Shown here: positions 16,922 to 25,685 of the stretch, piece after piece
How positions within the stretch are numbered: position 1 is the stretch's first letter
How the letters are laid out: every line of letters begins with the position of its first letter
Position numbers and translations under genes: made by a program
The notes under the pieces: generated by a model
Told to the model about the DNA's origin: nothing
Databases searched by the model: none
What the model saw: the letters and a program-made list of their open reading frames with translations, nothing else
DNA from: Flaviflexus massiliensis
GTDB lineage: Bacteria; Actinomycetota; Actinomycetes; Actinomycetales; Actinomycetaceae
Assembly: GCF_001375495.1 (NCBI RefSeq)
Contig: NZ_LN831057.1
Coordinates: forward strand, 1-64,000
DNA length: 64,000 bases
Direction: 5' to 3'

Positions 16922-19612
16922 CTAGACAACGTCTCCAATTCTAGCAAGGGAGGCAACCAGCTCATCGGCCTGCTCACTGGCCCCAACATCAACCAGGGCC
17001 ACGAACTCGGTGTCGCGCGACTCCTCACCATCGTCAATGACCTGGTGCACGATCCAGAGCTTCTTTGATGAAGCATCGTGGGCATCATCTTCGTTCAGCC
17101 CAGCATCGACCAGATCCGATACCGAGGGCGACTCGTTGAAAACAAGGAAGCTTGCGGAACGTGAATTGGTGTCGGTGCCAAGCCACTCGTGAGAATCAAA
17201 ATAGTCGTCGAGGAACTCATCCCACCGATCAGCATCGAGAGAAATAGCTGGTTCGTACACGCGCGGGTGCGAGAGCATCTCGAGGCGGTCGACATCCTCG
17301 TCGGCCGCTGCCTCAACAAAGCGCCACAGCCAGTTCCTGATCTTCGTTCGGAAGGCATGGGGGTTGGCGGTGATGGGGACGGTCCCGTCCTCGCGTGCAC
17401 CAAAGGCACGTTCCTCACCACCCTGGGGGATCCGCGTGTGGGTCATGATCTCTTCATCGTTAATGATGCCGTCAGCGAGCGCCTCCCATTCGGCAATGAG
17501 GGAGGAGTCGACGGAGCGGACGAGATCGCCGAGCCAGGAAATAATGTCACTAAGTTCATCGGTCAGGGCATCTTCGGGGATGATTTGGCGGAGCGCCCGA
17601 TAGGTGTCGGTCAGGTAGCGCAGGACAACGCCTTCGCTGCGTGCCACATCGTGGCGCGAGATGAGGTCGGAGAAGGTCATGGCGTTCTCCACCATTTCCC
17701 GCACAACGGACTTCGGCGAGAGCTCGTACTCGGCCACCCACGGGTTCGTTTGACGATAGGTTTCCAGCGCTGGAACAAGGACCTCGATCAGTGGCTGAGG
17801 CCACGTGATCTCGTCGAGCCTTGCCATCCGCTCGTTGTATTCCAGCCCTTCTGCCTTCATCGCCGCCATCGCCACATCTCGCTCGGCCTTCCGCTGGGCA
17901 ATGAGGACGGGTCGGGGGTCTTCTTGAACGGACTCGATGATCGACACAACATCGAGAGCGTAGGTGGCCGAGTCTTTATCGAGCAGTTCGAGGGCCGCGA
18001 GAGCAAAGGGGGACAGGGGAGCGTTGAGAGCAAAGTCGGAGGGAATCTCCCTGGCAAGTTCAATCGCGGGCTTACCAGGATTGTTCGCACGCCATTCGCG
18101 GTCGTGATGAACGATGACTCCCGCTGCTCGCAACGAGGTGTAAATGTCGACTGCCTTGCGAAGCAGGGGATTGCTGGCTCGCTTGGGCTCGTAATTGTCG
18201 GTCAATAGCCGGTATACGGTCTTCACGGGGTCGCCGGCACGCGCCAGGATCTGCAGCATCATGGCGTGGGTGATGGTCATGCGTGACTCAAGGGTCTCCG
18301 GGGGAGCCGAAATGAGCCTGTCGAACGTTGACCTGGTCCAGTTGACCTGACCCTCGGGTGCCTTCTTCTTGACGGGCTTCTTTTTCTTATCCGCGGCCTT
18401 TGCTTCTGCCTTGGCGTTCTCAATCTCGTGCTCGGGTGCCTGAACGACGACTTCACCAACCGTGTCAAAGCCGGCTCTGCCGGCTCTGCCGGCGATCTGA
18501 TGGAATTCGCGGGCGGTCAGTTGCCTCTGCTTCTCACCATCGAACTTGGCCAGGCTCGTGAGTAACACGGTGCGGATCGGAACGTTGATACCAACCCCGA
18601 GGGTGTCGGTCCCGCAGATCACCCGGAGCAGCCCCTGCTGTGCGAGGCGCTCCACGAGGCGGCGATAGCGGGGGAGCATGCCCGCGTGGTGGATCCCGAT
18701 CCCCGCACGCAGGAGCTTGGAAAGCACGGCACCAAAGCCTGGACCGAATCGGAAGTCGCCCAATGCCTCAGCGATCTGCGCCTTCTGTTCCTTCGAGGCA
18801 ATCGCAACTGACTGCAGTTCGGTCGCGGCGTTGATGGCGGCGAGCTGGGAGAAGTGAACAATATAGACGGGAGCCCGGTGAGTGGAGACCAGCTCCTTCA
18901 CGGTCTCGGACACGGTCTCGAGCGAGTAGGTAAAGGTGAGGGGTACGGGACGCTCAGCATCGTCAACGATGGAGACCGTGCGGTCAGTGCGGCGCTCGAG
19001 ATCCTCAACAAAGTGAGAGGTGTCGCCCAGGGTGGCAGACAGAAGAACGTGCTGAGTGTTCGTCAGTTCGAGCAGCGGCACTTGCCATGCCCATCCGCGG
19101 TCCGGTTCGGAGAAGAAATGGAACTCATCGGCAATAACAACCCCGGCATCAGCATTCTTTCCCTCGCGCAGCGCAACGTTTGCGAGGATCTCCGCCGTGC
19201 AACAAATAATGGGAGCATCCGCGTTGATCGTTGAATCACCGGTCACCATGCCAACGTTGGCTGCCCCGAACAGTCCGATGAGGTCGAAGAACTTTTCCGA
19301 TACGAGGGCCTTGAGGGGAGCTGTGTAATAGCCGCTCCTACCCTCGGCAAGAGCAACAAATAGAGCCGCCATCGCAATCATGGACTTGCCCGACCCGGTC
19401 GGGGTGGAGACGATGATGTGATCCCCATCGAGTGCCGCAAGGAGGGACTCTTCCTGGTGGGGATAGAGATCCTTACCCGTGGAATGCACCCAGTTCACGA
19501 ACGCGTCATACACCTCATCGGCCGGCGGGTTTTCACCAAACTTGTCGGCAAGCAGATCGAGCGCATCATTCAGCGGGGAAAGAGATTCAGTCACCCTCTC
19601 AGGGTGCCACAT
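16922..19612 (-). CDS. SKI2-like DEAD/DEAH-box helicase
   Basis: An 896-residue ATP-dependent RNA helicase of the actinobacterial SKI2-like group (C-terminal DUF3516 type). Motif I is STPTGSGKSMIA (about residue 68), motif II is IADEFHFF (DEFH in place of DEAD), motif III LLSATLGDTS, motif IV-V region LRVICGTDTLGVGINVP, motif VI FHQIAGRAGRAGFD (about 385). A Lys/Ala-rich insertion follows (about 402-425), then a large helical C-terminal region of about 450 residues. ATG at 19612 lies between two close ATG/GTG choices. Expected role is RNA turnover or ribosome-related remodelling; this is inference from the family. Confidence 0.9.
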   Translation of the reverse strand: MWHPERVTESLSPLNDALDLLADKFGENPPADEVYDAFVNWVHSTGKDLYPHQEESLLAALDGDHIIVSTPTGSGKSMIAMAALFVALAEGRSGYYTAPLKALVSEKFFDLIGLFGAANVGMVTGDSTINADAPIICCTAEILANVALREGKNADAGVVIADEFHFFSEPDRGWAWQVPLLELTNTQHVLLSATLGDTSHFVEDLERRTDRTVSIVDDAERPVPLTFTYSLETVSETVKELVSTHRAPVYIVHFSQLAAINAATELQSVAIASKEQKAQIAEALGDFRFGPGFGAVLSKLLRAGIGIHHAGMLPRYRRLVERLAQQGLLRVICGTDTLGVGINVPIRTVLLTSLAKFDGEKQRQLTAREFHQIAGRAGRAGFDTVGEVVVQAPEHEIENAKAEAKAADKKKKPVKKKAPEGQVNWTRSTFDRLISAPPETLESRMTITHAMMLQILARAGDPVKTVYRLLTDNYEPKRASNPLLRKAVDIYTSLRAAGVIVHHDREWRANNPGKPAIELAREIPSDFALNAPLSPFALAALELLDKDSATYALDVVSIIESVQEDPRPVLIAQRKAERDVAMAAMKAEGLEYNERMARLDEITWPQPLIEVLVPALETYRQTNPWVAEYELSPKSVVREMVENAMTFSDLISRHDVARSEGVVLRYLTDTYRALRQIIPEDALTDELSDIISWLGDLVRSVDSSLIAEWEALADGIINDEEIMTHTRIPQGGEERAFGAREDGTVPITANPHAFRTKIRNWLWRFVEAAADEDVDRLEMLSHPRVYEPAISLDADRWDEFLDDYFDSHEWLGTDTNSRSASFLVFNESPSVSDLVDAGLNEDDAHDASSKKLWIVHQVIDDGEESRDTEFVALVDVGASEQADELVASLARIGDVV

Positions 19613-19720
19613 GGGGGCAGATCAAGGAGCGCATCCGCATGCTGTGCATGAGTTCACAATAAAAAAAGTCCCACCAGTTTGAACAAACTGAGGGGGTCAG
19701 AGTATTGTTATTTCTTGCGC

Positions 19721-19795
19721 GCACCGCTAGCTCAATGGTAGAGCAACTGACTCTTAATCAGTGGGTTCAGGGTTCGAGTCCCTGGCGGTGTACCA
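19721..19795 (+). tRNA. tRNA-Lys (anticodon CTT)
   Basis: Cloverleaf with acceptor GCACCGC/GCGGTGT (one G-U), D-arm GCTCAATGGTAGAGC, anticodon stem CTGAC/(G)TCAG with loop containing CTT, T-arm CAGGGTTCGAGTCCCTG, discriminator A and encoded CCA. Confidence 0.95.
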
Positions 19796-19800
19796 AGTGA

Positions 19801-19826
19801 AATCCTGGCTTCGGCCAGGATTTTTC
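19801..19826 (+). terminator. Terminator of tRNA-Lys
   Basis: AATCCTGGC-TTCG-GCCAGGATT followed by a T-run; a textbook intrinsic terminator with a UUCG tetraloop. Confidence 0.92.
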
Positions 19827-20040
19827 ATTTCTACCATAAAAATAGTTATGGGGTCACGCTAAACCTTCCGATACTGAATCGGCGAATCCGGGCCCCGCGT
19901 GCTTGGTCTTGGGCTTGCGGCAGTGAGGAGAGAAGTGCCGGGCCTCAAACTGGGGCTAAAGACAAAATGTGCTACGAGCGAATAACTACCGGCCATAGGG
20001 CCTGAAAGACGATCCGAGCGGGGCAGGTGCGTAAATTATG

Positions 20041-20059
20041 TAAGGTGAGCCTTAGCTAA
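20041..20059 (+). promoter_or_regulatory. DtxR/IdeR-type iron box upstream of glpD
   Basis: TAAGGTGAGCCTTAGCTAA matches the 19-base DtxR consensus (TTAGGTTAGCCTAACCTAA) at 15 positions and keeps its central symmetry. It lies 100 bases before the glycerol-3-phosphate dehydrogenase start, a normal position for a promoter operator. No DtxR gene is in the window. Confidence 0.55.
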
Positions 20060-20061
20060 AT

Positions 20062-20077
20062 TTGCACATTCGTGCAA
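20062..20077. promoter_or_regulatory. TTGCAC palindrome, possible operator of glpD
   Basis: TTGCAC-ATTC-GTGCAA is a perfect six-base inverted repeat three bases after the iron box; a half-site-like GTGCA recurs at about 20093. It may bind a second regulator (a GlpR/GylR-like factor would be expected for glpD), or be a transcribed hairpin. Confidence 0.4.
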
Positions 20078-20159
20078 GGGGTTTGACCATTAGTGCAGGC
20101 GGGGGCAAACTGGACTAAAGGTACAGATACAACGGGCGCCGAAGCCCGAGGAGGTAGAA

Positions 20160-21908
20160 GTGAATACCAAGCCAACCGCACTCACCCGCGAATCACGCTC
20201 CGCTGCCCTGGTGGGAATGGCAGAGCAAGAGCTGGACATCCTCGTCGTCGGAGGCGGCGTGACCGGTGCAGGTATCGTTCTCGACGCAGCCACTCGCGGT
20301 CTGCGCACCGGCATTGTGGAAATGAGGGACTGGGCTTCCGGAACGTCCCAGTGGTCCTCCAAGCTCGTCCACGGCGGACTCCGCTACCTCTACCAGCTCG
20401 ACTTCCCCCTGGTTGCTGAGGCCCTGCGCGAACGCGGCACTCTTCTGACCACGACCGCACCCCACCTCGTTACCGCACAGCCCTTCCTGTGGCCGCTCAA
20501 GCAGCGCCTCATTGAGCGCGCCTACTCCGCCGTCGGTGTGGGCATGTACGACGCGCTCTCGGTTGCGGGTAGCCACGGCAAGACCGTGCCCCTCCAGAAG
20601 CACTACGGGCACAAGGGGGCTCTCGAACTCGTTCCGAGCCTCGACCCCAAGTCCCTCATCGGCGGCATCCGCTTCTACGACGCACGAGTGGACGATGCTC
20701 GCCTCGTCATTGACCTCGTCCGTACCGCACAGGGCTTCGGTGCGCTCGCGGCCTCCCGTACCCAGGCCACGAAGTTCATCACCGAAGGCAACAAGGTTGT
20801 CGGAGCCATCCTCAGGGACCTCGAAACCGGTGAAGACATCGAAGTACGTGCCAAGCACGTCATCGGTGCCACGGGCGTGTGGACCGAAGAAACCGAATCA
20901 CTTGGTGGTTCCGAAGGCGGACTCAAGGTCCTCGCCTCAAAGGGCATCCACATCGTTGTTCCGAAGGAGCGCATCGAAGGCAAGACCGGTGTCTTCCTCC
21001 GCACGGAAAAGTCCGTTCTCTTCATCATCCCCTGGGACCGCTACTGGGTGATCGGTACGACCGACACGAAGTGGCACGAGCAGCGTGACACCCCCGTCGC
21101 AACCGCGGAAGACATCGATTACGTACTCGGGCAGGCGAACTCCGTCCTTCAGGACAAGCTCACTCGTGACGACATCATTGGCACCTACGCGGGCCTCCGC
21201 CCGCTCCTTCAGCCCGGCACCAAGGGCTCCGGAGAATCTACCAAGGTATCCCGCGAGCACACGGTCACCTCGCCCCAGCCCGGCCTCACGGTCATCGCCG
21301 GCGGCAAGCTCACCACCTACAGGCAGATGGCGGAAGACGCTGTCGACCACGTCCTCGGCTCGAAGGCAAAGTCCACCCCCTCCATCACCGCCACCACCCC
21401 GCTCGTGGGCGCACCCGGTTACGAGGCCGCACGCAGGACCCTGCCCCAGCTCTCCAACCGCTACCGTCTCACCGAGGACCAGATCAAGCACCTGTTCTCC
21501 CGCTACGGATCCGAAACGGCAGACGTGCTGGCACTGACCCAAGAGGACTCCAGCCTCCTGACCCCGCTTGAGCACGCTGGTGCCTACCTGCGAGCAGAAG
21601 TGGCGTTCGCGGTCCGCAACGAGGGTGCACTCCACCTCGAGGATGTTCTCCTCCACCGTGTCCGCCTCGACTTCGAACAGCCGGACAGGGGCATGGCAGC
21701 AGCGCCCGAGATCGCCGACATAATGGCTACCGAACTCGGTTGGGACGAGCAGACCAAGGAACGCGAAATCAAGAACTGGAACGATCAGGCCCAGGCCATC
21801 CTCGATGCACAGGAAACCCGCACCGACGGAGAAGCATCAGCACTGCGCGAGAAGGCAGAAGAGATTGTTCCAGTCGAGCGACTGAGCGACCTCACCGCCA
21901 ACAACTAA
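20160..21908 (+). CDS. glpD: Glycerol-3-phosphate dehydrogenase (FAD, quinone-linked)
   Basis: Oxidises sn-glycerol 3-phosphate to dihydroxyacetone phosphate and passes electrons to quinone at the inner face of the membrane. The 582-residue chain has the FAD-binding Rossmann motif DILVVGGGVTGAGIVLDAATRG at residues 22-43, the family signature SSKLVHGGLRYL, the substrate loop TYAGLRPLL, and the C-terminal FAD contact IAGGKLTTYRQMAEDAVD, followed by the C-terminal helical domain. GTG start with AGGAGG upstream. Single gene, followed by a terminator. Confidence 0.96.
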   Translation: MNTKPTALTRESRSAALVGMAEQELDILVVGGGVTGAGIVLDAATRGLRTGIVEMRDWASGTSQWSSKLVHGGLRYLYQLDFPLVAEALRERGTLLTTTAPHLVTAQPFLWPLKQRLIERAYSAVGVGMYDALSVAGSHGKTVPLQKHYGHKGALELVPSLDPKSLIGGIRFYDARVDDARLVIDLVRTAQGFGALAASRTQATKFITEGNKVVGAILRDLETGEDIEVRAKHVIGATGVWTEETESLGGSEGGLKVLASKGIHIVVPKERIEGKTGVFLRTEKSVLFIIPWDRYWVIGTTDTKWHEQRDTPVATAEDIDYVLGQANSVLQDKLTRDDIIGTYAGLRPLLQPGTKGSGESTKVSREHTVTSPQPGLTVIAGGKLTTYRQMAEDAVDHVLGSKAKSTPSITATTPLVGAPGYEAARRTLPQLSNRYRLTEDQIKHLFSRYGSETADVLALTQEDSSLLTPLEHAGAYLRAEVAFAVRNEGALHLEDVLLHRVRLDFEQPDRGMAAAPEIADIMATELGWDEQTKEREIKNWNDQAQAILDAQETRTDGEASALREKAEEIVPVERLSDLTANN

Positions 21909-21956
21909 CAGCCAAGCTGACACTCCCTGACACGCTGTCAGTGGGTAAATAGTACG

Positions 21957-21988
21957 GGAGCGGCACCTCGCATGAGAGGTGCCGCTCC
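21957..21988 (+). terminator. Terminator after glpD
   Basis: GGAGCGGCACCTC pairs with GAGGTGCCGCTCC around a six-base loop, followed by TTCCTT. Confidence 0.8.
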
Positions 21989-22215
21989 TTCCTTGTCTCG
22001 ACGCGCTACTTCTTTTGAAAAGCATCCTTGTTGCGTTTTAGTTGAGGCGAGTGGTGCGATCTCAGCTCAACAGCTCAAGCCTGCACGTGTCCCCGTTGCA
22101 AGGTTTAGTGAAGTGGTTGCGTTCCTGTGCTCGTTTCTAGAGGGAATTGCGCTAGCGGCTGGGCAGAGTTCAATCGGTACTCTTTGTCTCGATCAAAAAG
22201 TGCATACTCGGTGGA

Positions 22216-23181
22216 ATGGAAAGCCAAGAAGGTCCGAATTCGGGTACCGTTGTAAGCGTGTCTAATCCCATCGTTACCCTCGTGACCTCCGAAGCGTTCC
22301 CGAACCTGGACAGTGATGAAGCTGGTCTGCCGGATGCGCTTCGTGAGCGTGGAATCGAGCCCCGCATTGCCATCTGGAATGACCCCGACGTGGACTGGTC
22401 CCAGGCAGGGACAGTTGTCATTCGTTCCGTCCGTGACTACGCGCCCAACCGCCAGCAGTTCATCGAATGGTCGAAGACCGTACCGCGCCTGCTGAACCCG
22501 GCGCACGTCATGGAGTGGAATACTGACAAACACTACCTCCAGGACCTCGCCAAGCTCGGCATGCCCACAATCAATACGATCTGGCTGGAGCCCTCAGATA
22601 ATCTGACCCGCCACCAGGTCCACACCCGGTTCCCGGCTTTCGGTGACTTCGTGGTCAAGCCTGCCATCTCCTCCGGAGGACGCGGCACGGGACGCTACAC
22701 GTCCACAGATGCGAAGTCGCGCATGAACGCCATCAACGACGCCATGCACCACCTTGAGCGTGGTCGCACCGTCATGGTGCAGCGCTACCACCAGGAAGTC
22801 GACCACTCTGGTGAGATCTCCCTGATCTACTTGAACGGACTACCTTCCTACATGGTGAAGAAAGAACCCATGTTGCACCCGCGCTTCCGCGCAGGCGACT
22901 CCCTCCAAGAAGAGATCGTCCACTCCAAGCAGGCAACGGAAGATGAGTGGCGGTGGGGTGAGCGCATCAGACTTGCACTCCACAAGTACATTAAGCAGAA
23001 GTCGGGGCGCGACGAACAGCTTCTCTTCAACCGCGTCGACATTGTTCGTGGTGGACCGAACGACGAGGAAGAGTTCTACGTTATGGAGATCTCCCTCATC
23101 GACGGCTCCCTCTACCTCAGTGCGGATGAACAAAACCTCGAACAGTTCGCCGATGCAATTGCGGTGCGAGCATTCTGGTGA
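22216..23181 (+). CDS. ATP-grasp domain protein
   Basis: A 321-residue member of the ATP-grasp ligase superfamily, in the RimK/glutathione-synthetase-like branch. Nucleotide-binding features are DFVVKPAISSGGRGTGRY (lysine plus glycine-rich loop, near residue 142), MVQRYHQEVDHSGEISLIYLNG and the metal-binding end VMEISLIDGSLYL. The N-terminal 110 residues form the pre-ATP-grasp fold (VIRSVRDYAPNRQQFIEW). Such enzymes join a carboxylate to an amine through an acyl phosphate; the substrates here are unknown. Starts at 22216 (ATG) and 22258 (GTG) are both possible. It overlaps the next gene by four bases (GTGA). Confidence 0.8.
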   Translation: MESQEGPNSGTVVSVSNPIVTLVTSEAFPNLDSDEAGLPDALRERGIEPRIAIWNDPDVDWSQAGTVVIRSVRDYAPNRQQFIEWSKTVPRLLNPAHVMEWNTDKHYLQDLAKLGMPTINTIWLEPSDNLTRHQVHTRFPAFGDFVVKPAISSGGRGTGRYTSTDAKSRMNAINDAMHHLERGRTVMVQRYHQEVDHSGEISLIYLNGLPSYMVKKEPMLHPRFRAGDSLQEEIVHSKQATEDEWRWGERIRLALHKYIKQKSGRDEQLLFNRVDIVRGGPNDEEEFYVMEISLIDGSLYLSADEQNLEQFADAIAVRAFW

Positions 23182-23519
23182 AGCGCTTCGGACTACTTCT
23201 ACTCATCGCTGGGCTTTCCGCATGTGGATCAGCAGAGACCGGGGGAGATGCTGAGGCCTGCGAGGAATCGCAGGCAGTCGGGGCTCAAATCCGCGAATAT
23301 CGAGAACTTGATACCCTCACCACGGAACAGGCCAACGACGCCACCCAGTGGGAGTTCAGGCTGGCAGAGGCCTCCGTGCTCGCAACCGACCACGACCTCG
23401 CCACCCTCATCAGGGACCAGGCGGACGCCGCAGGAAACGTAGCGGAGTACCTGGATGATGAGGAAGTGTTCCAGATTCTAGAATCCATCTCCAGAGAGAT
23501 CGATTCCCGGTGTGAATAG
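23178..23519 (+). CDS. Small lipoprotein of unknown function
   Basis: A 113-residue protein with a lipoprotein signal: MKRF, hydrophobic LLLLIAG, lipobox LSAC with Cys16. The mature part is acidic and mostly helical, with two further cysteines (EACEES and the last but one residue). It starts with GTG inside the stop of the ATP-grasp gene, so the two are co-transcribed and translationally coupled. No family was recognised. Its link to the cytosolic ATP-grasp enzyme is unexplained. Confidence 0.75.
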   Translation: MKRFGLLLLIAGLSACGSAETGGDAEACEESQAVGAQIREYRELDTLTTEQANDATQWEFRLAEASVLATDHDLATLIRDQADAAGNVAEYLDDEEVFQILESISREIDSRCE

Positions 23520-23612
23520 TGGTGGAGTACTGGGAGAGTGAGAACTCACAGTCTTCCAATTCTGAAAACGAATACCCCTTGGGTATAGTTAGAGACCGGC
23601 GAACATCGCCAT

Positions 23613-23689
23613 GGTGGCCGTAGCTCAGTCGGTAGAGCGCCTGGTTGTGGTCCAGGAGGTCGCGGGTTCAAGCCCCGTCGGCCACCCCA
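23613..23689 (+). tRNA. tRNA-His (anticodon GTG)
   Basis: Acceptor GTGGCCG/CGGCCAC with the extra 5' G of histidine tRNAs at 23613, D-arm GCTCAGTCGGTAGAGC, anticodon stem-loop CTGGTTGTGGTCCAG, T-arm CGGGTTCAAGCCCCG (stem ends as GCGGG/CCCGT), discriminator C and encoded CCA. A plausible -10 (TATAGT) lies 25 bases upstream. Confidence 0.95.
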
Positions 23690-23691
23690 TC

Positions 23692-23743
23692 GCGAGGCCC
23701 AATTCATCGAGTATTAACTCGGAGTTTTGGGTCTCGCTTTTTT
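23692..23743 (+). terminator. Terminator of tRNA-His
   Basis: GCGAGGCCCAA (23692-23702) pairs with TTGGGTCTCGC (23727-23737) and is followed by six T. Confidence 0.85.
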
Positions 23744-24025
23744 CGTGCCGCAATGATGTGACAAGTTTCTGTGAAGAGATTTCTCCTGCGAATCAGCTGT
23801 TTGGCTCTGTGACCTGCCGAAACGTGGCTGCTGATTTCTTTGCGAGACTGAATTTTGCATGAACGCTCGGTTGACAGATCCTATGACGAGACCTGGATCA
23901 CTGAACAATTACCTGACTCGCGAACATTGTTATTCGCGCCTTGGGGCTTTGGCCCTAGCATGTACGACAAGTCAACGACGACTCCACCTTCATCACTGAT
24001 GAGGGCAACCTTCAGGAGGCATATT

Positions 24026-25624
24026 ATGAAGCGGAATTTCCGTACAGGGTCAGCGAAGGCGGCGTCCAGCCTCCTCGTTGCCGGCCTGTTTCTCGCGGCT
24101 TGTTCGGGAGATGCGAACGAAACCAGCGACAGCGGTGGAGATCAGACTGCGGTAGGCGAGCAGGGCGAGCCCGTTGAGGGTGGAGACCTTGTTGTCGCCA
24201 CGATGCCGACCGTTCTGGATCCCTACCAGACCACTTCGCGCTCCAACTGGATGGTCGCGGCATCCGTCTGTGAGTCGCTGTGGACGAACGATGCAACCAT
24301 GCAGATTCACGATGGTCTGATCGACTCCTACGAGTACAACGACGAGACCTCGCAGTACGAGATCACGTTGCGTGAGGACGTGCCTTTCCACAATGGCGGA
24401 ACCCTCACCTCCAATGACGTCAAGGCTTCCCTTGAGCGCTTCATGGGTGCCTCTGCTGGCGCCGATGTCGCTGAACTCATTGCCTCAATCGAAGTTGAGG
24501 ACGAACTGAACCTGACCATCACGACGAACGGTCCGGCATCCGCTCTCCCAGCGCTCCTTGCTACGCCGGACACGGGCGCCTACATCTTCTCCGCAGCCTC
24601 CATTGAGGCCGCTGGCGACAGCGACCTGACTGGGCTCGACTGCACCGGGCCCTACAAGCTGGACTCCTTCACCCCGGACCGTGAAGCCGTCATCTCCCGC
24701 TTTGATGACTACGCTTCGCGTGACGATGAGTCCAATGGTTCCGCAGGCGCCAAGGTTGCCTACGCTGACACCATCAAGTTCATTCCTCATAACGAGTCCA
24801 ACACGATTAATCAGGTGTCGACCGGCCAGGTCCACATCGCACCCCAGTTCGTGTCGATCGATCAGCTCGATGTGTACGAGAGCGACCCGAATCTCGTTCC
24901 CGCAATCACCGAGGATGGTGGCTTCTCTCTGATCCAGTTCAACATGGCTGAGGGTCTTGCTTCCGACAAGGTCATCCGAGAGGCGGTGCTCAACGCCGTT
25001 GATCCTGAGGCTCTCGCTCTCATGAACCTGGGCTCACTCGATTACTACTCGAACATCTCCTCCATGTTCCCCGATGGATCCCCGTGGTACTCGGAGGCAG
25101 GATCTGAAATCTACAACGGACGTGATCCCGAGAAGGTTCAGGATCTACTTGATGAGGCAGGTTACAACGGTGAACCGCTCCGTATCCTCTACCGTGCTTC
25201 CAACTCTCCCTGGGGCCCGCTCCTCGAGCAGCAACTGACCGATGCCGGCTTTAACGTCGAGATGATGGCAGTCGACGCTGCCGCGTTCGGTGAGATCCGT
25301 ACCGATCCGGGCGAGTGGGACCTGTTCCTTGCCGCCGGTAACTCGTACTCGGATCCGATGACCGTCGTGTTCCTCAACGATGAGTTCCCCGGCTGGTGGA
25401 CCTCTGAAGCGAAGTCCGAACTCTCGGGCGAACTGGCTGCGACCACCGAGTTCGAGGACCGTTACGAGATCTGGGAAGAGTACCAGGGCCTGATCTGGGA
25501 GGAACTCCCGTTCATCAAGCTGGGTCATGAGCCCCGCCTTGCCGTGATCTCTGACAACGTCGGCGGCTTCGTTCCCTCGCAGGGTACCGCACGTGGCTTC
25601 TTCAACGTGTGGATCAACGAGTAA
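24026..25624 (+). CDS. ABC importer substrate-binding lipoprotein (peptide/nickel type)
   Basis: A 532-residue family-5 solute-binding protein anchored outside the membrane. The signal has a basic start, the hydrophobic SSLLVAGLFL and lipobox LAAC (Cys28); a Ser/Glu/Gly-rich linker follows. Family marks are the opening GGDLVVATMPTVLDPYQTTS, the block YEITLREDVPFHNGGTLTSNDVKASLERF and the later AVLNAVDPEAL. AGGAGG lies seven bases before the ATG at 24026; the frame is open further upstream without a signal sequence, so that start was rejected. First gene of a seven-gene run. Ligand not predictable. Confidence 0.93.
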   Translation: MKRNFRTGSAKAASSLLVAGLFLAACSGDANETSDSGGDQTAVGEQGEPVEGGDLVVATMPTVLDPYQTTSRSNWMVAASVCESLWTNDATMQIHDGLIDSYEYNDETSQYEITLREDVPFHNGGTLTSNDVKASLERFMGASAGADVAELIASIEVEDELNLTITTNGPASALPALLATPDTGAYIFSAASIEAAGDSDLTGLDCTGPYKLDSFTPDREAVISRFDDYASRDDESNGSAGAKVAYADTIKFIPHNESNTINQVSTGQVHIAPQFVSIDQLDVYESDPNLVPAITEDGGFSLIQFNMAEGLASDKVIREAVLNAVDPEALALMNLGSLDYYSNISSMFPDGSPWYSEAGSEIYNGRDPEKVQDLLDEAGYNGEPLRILYRASNSPWGPLLEQQLTDAGFNVEMMAVDAAAFGEIRTDPGEWDLFLAAGNSYSDPMTVVFLNDEFPGWWTSEAKSELSGELAATTEFEDRYEIWEEYQGLIWEELPFIKLGHEPRLAVISDNVGGFVPSQGTARGFFNVWINE

Positions 25625-25685
25625 ACAATCAAACCCGATTAGTCAGCTGTGATTGATCAAGTGCAAGTGGCGTGAGGAGTACTGA

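Noticed and set aside
17189-18208. 339-codon frame antisense to the helicase gene
   Set aside because: Lies wholly inside a well-supported helicase; no recognisable motif.
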